A stretch of 5,949 bases of DNA, taken from Bacteroidales bacterium (lineage in GTDB: Bacteria; Bacteroidota; Bacteroidia; Bacteroidales; Muribaculaceae). The position numbers were made by a program, and so were the translations under genes. Of this stretch, positions 1-5,949 are shown in pieces. How positions within the stretch are numbered: the stretch's first letter is position 1; each line of letters begins with the position of its first letter. The notes beneath the pieces are model-generated. The model was not told the origin of the DNA. It worked only from the letters and a program-made list of their open reading frames with translations, and did no database searches. The stretch spans positions 1-5,949 of the forward strand of contig CAAFXX010000023.1 in assembly GCA_900767075.1 (NCBI GenBank), given 5' to 3'.

Positions 1-273
1 TCCCTCTCCCTCTGCGCCCTTACAGGCATTCTGTCGTTCTCGATAGCGGCGTTCTCTTTTCCGGAACAAAGCATGTACGGGGCAATGTCGATCTTCAGCT
101 GGCTCATGCCCGTGCGCTACAACTTCCTTATTTACGCCGACCAGGTTCTCAACGGCATTCCGGTCTACTATTCCCGCGTATGGTATGCCGCCTATCTGGT
201 CTATCTGATCCTCCCCTTCACGCTCCTCTGGAATCTGAAGCGCATAATGCTCAAGCCCGTTTATATCCCCTAA
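1..273 (+). CDS. ABC-2 type transporter permease, C-terminal fragment (5' end outside window)
   Basis: The reading frame is open from base 1 and ends at TAA 271-273, giving the last 90 residues of a membrane protein. The ATG at 73 is internal, because the same frame continues upstream with hydrophobic sequence (SLSLCALTGILSFSIAAFSF). The fragment shows the end of one membrane segment, a short stretch with FPEQSM and LMPVRYNFLIYADQVLNG, then a final membrane segment (about residues 60-77) and a basic tail (NLKRIMLKP). The pattern of a proline-containing re-entrant loop followed by one last helix is usual at the C-terminus of ABC-2 family permeases (YhhJ/YbhS/YbhR type). The second permease begins only 12 bp downstream, and such tandem pairs commonly encode the two halves of one transporter. 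The substrate cannot be told from this fragment; drugs or envelope compounds are typical of the family. Confidence 0.8.
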   Translation, partial: SLSLCALTGILSFSIAAFSFPEQSMYGAMSIFSWLMPVRYNFLIYADQVLNGIPVYYSRVWYAAYLVYLILPFTLLWNLKRIMLKPVYIP

Positions 274-285
274 AACGAATCCGCC

Positions 286-1509
286 ATGTGGAAAAAAATC
301 AAAAGCGTAATCATGAACTGTTTCACGGTATATTGCCGTGAATTCAAGCTCATCATACACGACGGGGGGCTGATACTCTTCTTTACCTTCCTGCCGCTCG
401 CCTATCCTGTCATATACTCCCTGATATATAATCCGGAACTCGTGAAGGACGTGCCGGTCGTGGTGGTAGACCATGACCGCACGAAGCTCAGCCGCGAGCT
501 GACGCGACGCATCGACGCCTGCGACGAGGCGCTTGTGGCAGGCTACGCCAACGACCTCAACGAGGCGCGCCATGCCGTCAACAGCCACGCTGCGTTCGGA
601 ATCCTCGAGATCCCCGAAGGGCTGGAACGCAAGGTGGGCCGCGGCGAACAGGCGCCCGCCGTGATGTATTGCGAGATGTCGCTTCTGCTCAGGTACCGCG
701 GCCTGCTCGTGGCGACCACGGAGGTCATGCAGGATATGGGGGCCGAGCTTATGACCGAAAAAATCAACGGCATAGCCCCGCTTGCCGAAACCGTGGCAAC
801 CGGCGACCTCCTGCCGATCAACAACGTTTCAATGGGCAACATCCGCAACGGATTCGACTCGTTCATCATGCCCGGAGTCATTGTGCTCATACTCCACCAG
901 TGCATAATCCTGCTGGTCGGAATGGCGGGGGGAGCAAAACGGGAGAATCCTTTCCTCATAGGCTATGACCCGTATAACGAGGCCCCCTCCACAATCGGAA
1001 CCATGATATCACAGATGCTGTGCTACCTCACCATCATGATCCTTCCGATAATATTCATGATCCATTACGTGCCGATGATATTCCGCTTCCCGATGGCAGG
1101 CGACCTGCTCCAGGAGCTGGCGTTCTTTCTCCCCATGGTGATCGGATGCTTTGGAATAGGATTCGTCTTTCAGGCTTTCGTAACGGAGCGCGAAGAGGTT
1201 TTCGTGCTGTGGGTGGCGACTTCACTCGTATTCCTGCTCATTTCCGGACTCATTTGGCCGCTCCCCGATATGGTGGAGCCATGGCGCGCCCTCGCCTACA
1301 TCTGCCCTTCGACATGGGGCGTGGAGGGATTCATAAAAATGAACACCAACGGGGCTTCTCTCTCTCAAGTCAGTCCTGAATATATCAATCTGTGGATTCT
1401 CGCCGTTATATGGTGGGGACTCGGCTGGTTGTCGCAGAAATTCGTGATGCGTCCCGCAATAGCCCGGCGCATGCACAACTATACAATCAGGGAGCTCGAG
1501 GATATCTGA
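286..1509 (+). CDS. ABC-2 type transporter permease (YhhJ/YbhR-like)
   Basis: This is a complete 407-residue inner-membrane protein. The layout is the ABC-2 membrane family plan: a basic N-terminus, TM1 at about 27-48, a large extracytoplasmic domain at about 49-190 (with the PVVVVDHDRT strand that opens this domain in relatives), then five helices at about 192-213, 243-264, 274-298, 305-326 and 367-385, and a charged cytoplasmic tail. Between the last two helices, CPSTWGVEGFIKMNTNGASL (340-359) matches the conserved ABC-2 block that also carries the Gly-Ala of the family. The ATG at 286 is chosen because it gives the expected basic leader before TM1 and lies 12 bp after the preceding stop; there is no clear Shine-Dalgarno. 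It is probably co-transcribed and heterodimerises with the upstream permease. No ATPase partner is visible in the window. An efflux role alongside an HlyD-like adaptor is inferred from the family; the substrate is unknown. Confidence 0.9.
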   Translation: MWKKIKSVIMNCFTVYCREFKLIIHDGGLILFFTFLPLAYPVIYSLIYNPELVKDVPVVVVDHDRTKLSRELTRRIDACDEALVAGYANDLNEARHAVNSHAAFGILEIPEGLERKVGRGEQAPAVMYCEMSLLLRYRGLLVATTEVMQDMGAELMTEKINGIAPLAETVATGDLLPINNVSMGNIRNGFDSFIMPGVIVLILHQCIILLVGMAGGAKRENPFLIGYDPYNEAPSTIGTMISQMLCYLTIMILPIIFMIHYVPMIFRFPMAGDLLQELAFFLPMVIGCFGIGFVFQAFVTEREEVFVLWVATSLVFLLISGLIWPLPDMVEPWRALAYICPSTWGVEGFIKMNTNGASLSQVSPEYINLWILAVIWWGLGWLSQKFVMRPAIARRMHNYTIRELEDI

Positions 1510-1523
1510 ACAGGATTTTCCAC

Positions 1524-2504
1524 ATGAAACTGAAATTAACCGACCGACTGAATTACATCTTCATAAACGCCGTCTGTCTGCCTCTGTCAGTATTGCCGCT
1601 GAAGGTATTATATATCTTCTCCGATTTTCTGGCATGGCTGGCAGGCAGTGTCGTGCGTTACCGCCGGCGCGTGGTGCGGCAGAACCTCTCGTCATCGTTT
1701 CCCGACAAGGATGAAAAGGAACTCCGGCGCATCGAAAAAGGTTTCTATCAATTCCTATGCGACTATTTTTTCGAAACGATAAAATTGCGCACGATGAGCG
1801 ACAGCTACATGCGTCGCCACTTCACTGTGGAGAATGCGGAGTTTGTCGACCGCGCGCTTGCCGAGGGGCGCTCCGTGACGTGCTATGTCGGTCATTACTG
1901 CAACTGGGAATGGGCGAGCTCGCTTCCCCTCTATTTCACGCCGGGATCGACATGCGCCCAGATATACCATCCCCTCTACAACAAGGGCGCTGACCTTTTC
2001 TTCTATAAGCTGCGCACACGCTTTCATGCCCACAACCTTCCGATGAAGGAATCATTCCAGCAGCTTATCCGCTGGAAACGCGCCGGCATTCCGTCGGTGA
2101 CGGGATATATCGCCGACCAGGCGCCCAAGTTTTCGGGCATCCATCTGTTCCTTGATTTCCTTAATCATGAAACCGGAGTCTACACGGGTCCCGAGCGTAT
2201 AGCGCGCATTCTTGATTCCGACGTGGTGTATTTCCGCATGTCGCGACCCGAACGCGGCCGCTACAACCTCAAGATCGTCCCCATAGCCTACGGCGGTTCC
2301 GAAAAACGTCCCGGATCGACACTGCCCCTGCTCAAGGATATGGAGACCTTCGAGCCAACCCGCCGTTATTTCGAGCTGCTGCAGGCCGACATCGAACACG
2401 CCCCGCAATACTGGCTCTGGAGCCACCGCCGCTGGAAACGCAGCCGCGCCGCCTTCATGGAATACCTCGGCGACAAAGCCGAAGCCCAGCTCCGCCATCT
2501 CTGA
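1524..2504 (+). CDS. LpxL/HtrB-family lysophospholipid (lipid A) acyltransferase
   Basis: This 326-residue protein resembles the lipid A late acyltransferases, which transfer an acyl chain from acyl-ACP to a lipid A precursor on the inner leaflet of the inner membrane. An N-terminal membrane anchor covers about residues 10-42, followed by a basic stretch (RYRRRVVRQNLSSSFP, about 45-60) typical of the family. The catalytic HX4E motif is present as GHYCNWEW, with His124 and Glu129. Later family blocks are also recognisable: YIADQAPK (Asp198-Gln199), VYTGPERIAR (about 219-228), and the C-terminal WLWSHRRWKR around His301. The length is normal for the family. The frame is open upstream to about 1392, inside the permease gene, but the ATG at 1524 is preferred: it puts the membrane anchor at the N-terminus, avoids a 118-bp overlap and has a modest AGGA at 1512-1515. 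The gene starts 14 bp after the permease stop, so co-transcription is likely. Which acyl position and chain it uses cannot be read from sequence; a role on another lysolipid, such as an aminolipid, is possible. Confidence 0.88.
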   Translation: MKLKLTDRLNYIFINAVCLPLSVLPLKVLYIFSDFLAWLAGSVVRYRRRVVRQNLSSSFPDKDEKELRRIEKGFYQFLCDYFFETIKLRTMSDSYMRRHFTVENAEFVDRALAEGRSVTCYVGHYCNWEWASSLPLYFTPGSTCAQIYHPLYNKGADLFFYKLRTRFHAHNLPMKESFQQLIRWKRAGIPSVTGYIADQAPKFSGIHLFLDFLNHETGVYTGPERIARILDSDVVYFRMSRPERGRYNLKIVPIAYGGSEKRPGSTLPLLKDMETFEPTRRYFELLQADIEHAPQYWLWSHRRWKRSRAAFMEYLGDKAEAQLRHL

Positions 2505-2531
2505 TCCCCTTGCCACCGCTCTTTACTCCCG

Positions 2532-2563
2532 TTTGCATCTATTGATTTTTTTCGTTATATTTG
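2532..2563 (+). promoter_or_regulatory. Bacteroidetes-type promoter for the ATPase/nuclease gene
   Basis: A -33 TTTG at 2532-2535 is followed after 20 bp by TATATTTG at 2556-2563, matching the Bacteroidetes sigma-factor consensus TTTG-N19-21-TAnnTTTG. Transcription would be expected to start a few bases after 2563, giving a leader of roughly 20 nt before the ATG at 2591. The leader has no strong Shine-Dalgarno (an AAAAGG lies at 2576-2581), which is usual in this phylum. The match implies that the gene is transcribed independently of the upstream cluster. Confidence 0.7.
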
Positions 2564-2590
2564 TAGACTAATCACAAAAGGCTCAGAAAG

Positions 2591-4147
2591 ATGGTAAAAT
2601 ATCCGATAGGTATTCAGAGTTTCCGTACGGTGCGGGAAGAAGGCTATCTGTATGTCGATAAGACTGAGTATATCTACAGTCTTGTCAACAGCGGGGCATT
2701 CTATTTTCTGAGCCGGCCTCGCCGCTTCGGCAAGAGCCTGCTGTTATCCACGATGGAGAACTATTTCCGGGGAAACCGCGAGTTGTTCCGGGGTCTTGCC
2801 ATCGACCGTCTACAGCCGGAGGAATGGATATCTCACACTGTACTTCACCTTGACCTGTCGCGAGCTGAATACCGCAATACCGATGATCTCACAATGTTCC
2901 TGAGCAAGGCAGTCGGGGAATGGGAGGAGAAATATACCGTTTTACATCCTGAGTATTCACCCGTCTGGCGTTTCGACAAGATAATCAGGGATATCTATAA
3001 TAAGACCGGGCGGCAGTTGGTTGTATTGGTCGATGAATATGACAGCCCTATCGTGGATGTCTACGGGAATCCTGAATTGGAAGCCGCCAACCGCAAGACC
3101 CTTCATGACTTTTATCGGGTGATGAAGGCAAACTCCGATTATCTGAAGTTTGTATTTCTGACCGGAGTCGGCAAACTGGGTCAGATCAATGTCTTCAGCG
3201 GACTGAACAACCTACAGGATATATCGCTTGATACAAGATATTCCGCAATCTGCGGTATCACCACCGAAGAATTGATTGACAATTTCAATGAAGGGATCAA
3301 GAGCCTTGCTGACGAGATGAATCTGGATTTCGACGAGACCCTCCGAAAACTGAAAGCACAATACGACGGATATCATTTCTCGAAAAAGCTGGTCGACGTT
3401 TACAATCCCTACAGTCTCGTCAATGCATTGAACGCAAGAGCCATAGGTGACTATTGGTTCCAGTCAGGCACACCGACTTCCCTAATTGACAAGTATATCA
3501 AGAACAACTGGGTGACCAAGGATCTTGAAGGTTCTGTCGTTTCCATGTCATCGCTGGAAAGCGGGGATGTCCTCGGTGATAATCTCGAGCTGTCTTGTTA
3601 TTACACCGGCTATCTGACAATCAAGCGTTATGATCCGAAGTATCAGGAATATACACTTGGTTATCCGAATGCCGAGGTCCGCAACGGATTCTTCAATTGT
3701 CTGTTGCAGAAAGTCCAAAATTGGGATAAAGGGGAGACTGACAATTTTGTAATATCATTAAGAAAACTGATTGACAGAGATGACATCGACGGTTTTCTGC
3801 ATGAGCTACAGTCATTTCTGGCGGGAATTCCGTATCTGAACAACACCAACACCGAATCGCAATGGCAGAAGGATATATTGATCATAGCCCGTCTTATAGG
3901 AATGAATGTAAATGTGGAGCAACGGACATCGCATGGCCGCATAGATATGATTCTTGACGGCAATAAGGCAATCTATATCCTGGAATTCAAGTATGGAGCT
4001 ACACCCGAGAAGGCATTGGCCCAGATCAACGAAAAGGCTTATTCATTGCCGTTTGAGAACACACTGAATCCAAAACATATCGTGAAGGTCGGCGTCAATA
4101 TTTCTCCGAAAACCCACAACATCGATGGCTGGATCATAGAGAATTAG
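2591..4147 (+). CDS. AAA-ATPase-like protein with C-terminal PD-(D/E)XK nuclease-like domain
   Basis: This 518-residue protein has the arrangement known as AAA-ATPase_like (PF09820) plus PDDEXK_9 (PF08011), a family present in many copies in Bacteroidales genomes and of unknown function. The N-terminus opens with the family signature YPIGIQSFRTVREEGYLYVDKT. The P-loop is the family's shortened form, SRPRRFGKSLLLST, with Gly47-Lys48-Ser49 but no leading glycine. The Walker B-like strand is LVVLVDEYDSP with Asp148-Glu149. YDGYHFS (258-264) and VYNPYSLVNAL (270-280) are further family blocks. The C-terminal domain carries a PD-(D/E)XK-type core: Asp452 in GRIDMIL, then Glu465-x-Lys467 in ILEFKYG, then Gln478 and Tyr484 in a following helix. 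All key residues appear intact, so the gene is not obviously decayed. GC is lower (about 45% by sampling) and AGA arginine codons are more frequent than in the neighbours, consistent with acquisition. It has its own promoter. Nucleic-acid cleavage or a defence or selfish-element role is conjecture. Confidence 0.9.
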   Translation: MVKYPIGIQSFRTVREEGYLYVDKTEYIYSLVNSGAFYFLSRPRRFGKSLLLSTMENYFRGNRELFRGLAIDRLQPEEWISHTVLHLDLSRAEYRNTDDLTMFLSKAVGEWEEKYTVLHPEYSPVWRFDKIIRDIYNKTGRQLVVLVDEYDSPIVDVYGNPELEAANRKTLHDFYRVMKANSDYLKFVFLTGVGKLGQINVFSGLNNLQDISLDTRYSAICGITTEELIDNFNEGIKSLADEMNLDFDETLRKLKAQYDGYHFSKKLVDVYNPYSLVNALNARAIGDYWFQSGTPTSLIDKYIKNNWVTKDLEGSVVSMSSLESGDVLGDNLELSCYYTGYLTIKRYDPKYQEYTLGYPNAEVRNGFFNCLLQKVQNWDKGETDNFVISLRKLIDRDDIDGFLHELQSFLAGIPYLNNTNTESQWQKDILIIARLIGMNVNVEQRTSHGRIDMILDGNKAIYILEFKYGATPEKALAQINEKAYSLPFENTLNPKHIVKVGVNISPKTHNIDGWIIEN

Positions 4148-4189
4148 CAATTACACCCGGCATAATGTAAAAATCTCACGAATTTTGCG

Positions 4190-4197
4190 TAAATTTG
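4190..4197 (+). promoter_or_regulatory. Probable Bacteroidetes -7 element upstream of the MsbA-like gene
   Basis: TAAATTTG at 4190-4197, followed by C, matches the TAnnTTTG -7 consensus and lies about 20 bp before the GTG start at 4217. The expected -33 position (around 4166-4171) holds only TGTAAA, a poor match to TTTG, so this is a weaker call than the promoter at 2532-2563. The predicted leader would be very short, about 10-15 nt. No Shine-Dalgarno sequence is visible in it. Confidence 0.5.
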
Positions 4198-4216
4198 CCG
4201 TCTAAAAAGTTTACAA

Positions 4217-5949
4217 GTGAAAGAATTTCTGCGCTTCGCGCTTAAATATATCAAACCCTACAAATGGAACGTTGCCGGAAGCATCGTCTTCAATCTACTC
4301 ACGGCATTCTTCACACTCTTCTCGTTCGCGTTCATCATCCCTATCCTCCAGATGCTCTTCGGAATCAGCACCAAGAAGTATTTCTACATGGAGGTGACCA
4401 ACCTCGATATGCGCGACTGGAGCGACGCCATTGTCAATAATTTCTATTATTACATAGGGACTGTGATCGCCGATTACGGCGCCTCGGCGGCTCTCGGACT
4501 GCTCGCAGCGATACTCGTGGCGATGACCTTCCTCAAGGTCATGACCGCCTATGCGTCGGAATGTTTCACGATTCCGATGCAGAACGGCGTGCCGCGAAAC
4601 ATCCGCAACAATATGTATGACCATCTGCTCTCACTCCCCATCGGTTTCTTCACAGGCGAAAAGAAAGGAGACATCATGGCGCGTATGACTGGCGACATCC
4701 AGGAAATCCAGGCATCCATCATGTCGAGCCTCTTCGCCCTCGTGAAGCAGCCCATAATGATTATCGCATGTTTCGCGATGATGATCGTGATAAGCTGGCA
4801 GCTCACCGTGTTCGTGCTGATAATGTTCCCATTTATCGGCACGCTGATGGGAGCCGTGGGAAAGAAGCTGAAGGCACGCTCTCTGCAGGCACAGGAGTGC
4901 AACGGTCAGATTCTCTCCAACATCGACGAGAGCATCGGCGGACTCCGCATCATCAAGGCATTCAACGCCGAGAGCCAGATGGAGAATAAATTCCACGGCG
5001 AGGCACAGAATTATTACCGCATCATGAACCGTGTGAACTACCGCACGGCACTCGCCCACCCCATGAGCGAGTTCCTCGGCACCACAGCCATCGCCATAAT
5101 CCTCTGGTTCGGCGGTCAGCTCATCCTCTCCGGCACCTCGCTGATCACAGCTCCGGCTTTCATCTATTACATGGTGCTCTTCTATAGCATCATCAACCCC
5201 GCCAAGGAACTGTCGAAAGCGTCATACACCATCCAGAAAGGCATGGCGGCGCTTGTGCGTATCAACAAAATCATCACCGCCCGCAACCCAATCGACGACC
5301 CTGAGCATCCCGTCGGTCTTCCGAAAAACGCGCAGTGCAGCATCTCTTTCCGCGATGTCAGCTTCAGCTACGACGGCGAGCGCGATGTGCTGAGCCATAT
5401 CGACCTTGAGGTGCCTGCCGGCAAGACCGTGGCGATTGTCGGACAGTCCGGTTCCGGAAAATCCACGCTCGTCGACCTTATCCCGCGCTTCTGGGATGTC
5501 GAGCGAGGCGAAGTCGATGTAGAAAACACCTGCGTGAAGGATTTCCGCGTGCGCGACCTCCGCAGCCTCATGGGCATCGTGAATCAGGAAGCCATCCTCT
5601 TCAACGATACCATCTATAACAACATAGCCTTCGGCATGCCCGACGCCACGAAAGAGGATGTCATCGCCGCCGCCAAGGCTGCCAACGCCCATGATTTCAT
5701 CATGGAGACCGAGCATGGCTACGACACCGTGATCGGCGACCGCGGCTCTCGTCTCTCGGGCGGACAGCGTCAGCGAATAAGCATAGCCCGCGCATTGCTC
5801 AAGGATCCCGGAATCCTCATCCTCGACGAGGCTACCTCGGCTCTCGACACCGAAAGCGAGCGTATCGTGCAGGACGCCCTCGAGACACTCATGCGCGACC
5901 GCACGACCGTCGTAATCGCCCACCGTCTATCCACCATCACCAACGCCGA
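4217..5949 (+). CDS. MsbA-type ABC exporter, fused permease and ATPase (3' end outside window)
   Basis: The frame is open from GTG 4217 to the window edge, 577 codons. GTG is chosen because an in-frame TAA lies at 4190-4192, no ATG lies between, and the next in-frame ATG would remove most of TM1. The N-terminal half has helices at about residues 18-47, 88-113, two between 172 and 216, 285-306 and 312-331, the plan of a type I (IV) ABC exporter half-transporter. The ATPase domain is complete in its motifs: A-loop Tyr385, Walker A GQSGSGKST (409-417), Q-loop Gln457, signature LSGGQ (513-517), Walker B ILILDEA with Asp537 and catalytic Glu538, D-loop SALD, and H-loop His569. Relatives are about 600 residues, so only a short C-terminus is missing. 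A homodimer would use ATP to flip a lipid or lipid-linked substrate across the inner membrane. The nearby LpxL-like gene favours lipid A, but a multidrug or other lipid substrate cannot be excluded. An unusually long stretch (about 49-88) separates TM1 and TM2. Confidence 0.9.
   Translation, partial: MKEFLRFALKYIKPYKWNVAGSIVFNLLTAFFTLFSFAFIIPILQMLFGISTKKYFYMEVTNLDMRDWSDAIVNNFYYYIGTVIADYGASAALGLLAAILVAMTFLKVMTAYASECFTIPMQNGVPRNIRNNMYDHLLSLPIGFFTGEKKGDIMARMTGDIQEIQASIMSSLFALVKQPIMIIACFAMMIVISWQLTVFVLIMFPFIGTLMGAVGKKLKARSLQAQECNGQILSNIDESIGGLRIIKAFNAESQMENKFHGEAQNYYRIMNRVNYRTALAHPMSEFLGTTAIAIILWFGGQLILSGTSLITAPAFIYYMVLFYSIINPAKELSKASYTIQKGMAALVRINKIITARNPIDDPEHPVGLPKNAQCSISFRDVSFSYDGERDVLSHIDLEVPAGKTVAIVGQSGSGKSTLVDLIPRFWDVERGEVDVENTCVKDFRVRDLRSLMGIVNQEAILFNDTIYNNIAFGMPDATKEDVIAAAKAANAHDFIMETEHGYDTVIGDRGSRLSGGQRQRISIARALLKDPGILILDEATSALDTESERIVQDALETLMRDRTTVVIAHRLSTITNA

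Noticed and set aside
543..959. A 138-codon open frame on the - strand inside the second permease gene
   Set aside because: Low-complexity Ser/Arg/Pro-rich translation with no family resemblance; the + strand frame there encodes a conserved permease.
1392..1523. Longer start for the acyltransferase at the ATG at 1392
   Set aside because: The added 44 residues would overlap the permease C-terminus, which is conserved in its own frame, and are unlike the family N-terminus. The ATG at 1524 puts the membrane anchor first.
2052..2516. A 154-codon open frame on the - strand opposite the acyltransferase
   Set aside because: It overlaps conserved acyltransferase motifs, has no recognisable domain and no promoter; it is an antisense shadow.
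2505..2590. Rho-independent terminator suggested by the run of seven T at about 2546-2552
   Set aside because: No GC-rich hairpin precedes the T-run; the run lies in the spacer of the predicted promoter.
2591..4147. A multi-gene anti-phage defence system
   Set aside because: Only one candidate gene is present. Its neighbours are envelope genes with no known defence link, so a system claim is not supported.
2505..4216. Insertion sequence or transposon carrying the ATPase/nuclease gene
   Set aside because: No transposase or integrase motif, and no terminal inverted repeats or target duplications were found by eye in either flank.
4295..5059. Overlapping - strand open frames opposite the membrane half of the exporter
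   Set aside because: Their translations are His/Glu/Asp-rich without domains, and the + strand frame encodes continuous exporter helices.
5222..5923. A 233-codon open frame on the - strand opposite the ATPase domain of the exporter
   Set aside because: It lies wholly opposite a clearly conserved coding region. Its sequence (rich in His, Asp, Glu, Gly and Val) resembles no family and is explained by codon bias of the + strand gene.

Overview
The window looks like chromosomal DNA from a Bacteroidota (Bacteroidales) genome. Two intergenic sites match the Bacteroidetes -7 promoter element (TAnnTTTG), one with a well-spaced -33 TTTG. Start codons lack strong Shine-Dalgarno sequences. The protein set (paired ABC-2 permeases, a GHxxNWE-type lipid A acyltransferase, an AAA-ATPase-like/PD-(D/E)XK gene) is typical of gut Bacteroidales. 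By-eye sampling suggests GC in the low-to-mid 50s in the core genes. That fits a Muribaculaceae- or Barnesiella-like genome better than a low-GC Bacteroides, but the genus is a guess.

All five genes lie on the + strand. Bases 1-2504 form a tight cluster: the 3' end of an ABC-2 permease (1-273), a second complete ABC-2 permease (286-1509, 12 bp downstream) and an LpxL/HtrB-type lysophospholipid acyltransferase (1524-2504, 14 bp downstream). The spacing suggests one transcript. An 86-bp gap with a good Bacteroidetes promoter leads to a 518-residue AAA-ATPase-like protein with a C-terminal PD-(D/E)XK nuclease-like domain (2591-4147). A 69-bp gap with a second -7 element leads to an MsbA-type ABC exporter that starts at a GTG (4217) and runs off the right edge.

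The envelope genes fit together. The acyltransferase would add a secondary acyl chain to a lipid A precursor at the inner membrane, and the MsbA-like exporter could flip the product to the periplasmic face. The ABC-2 permease pair is an efflux-type module whose other parts (HlyD-like adaptor, possible ATPase, TolC-like protein) would lie to the left of the window. The ATPase/nuclease gene is the outlier: it has its own promoter, lower GC, and separates two genes of related function, so it looks like an inserted accessory gene. I see no insertion sequence, RNA gene, CRISPR array or convincing terminator hairpin, and no clear evidence of a wholly new system. The best candidate for follow-up is the ATPase/nuclease gene.
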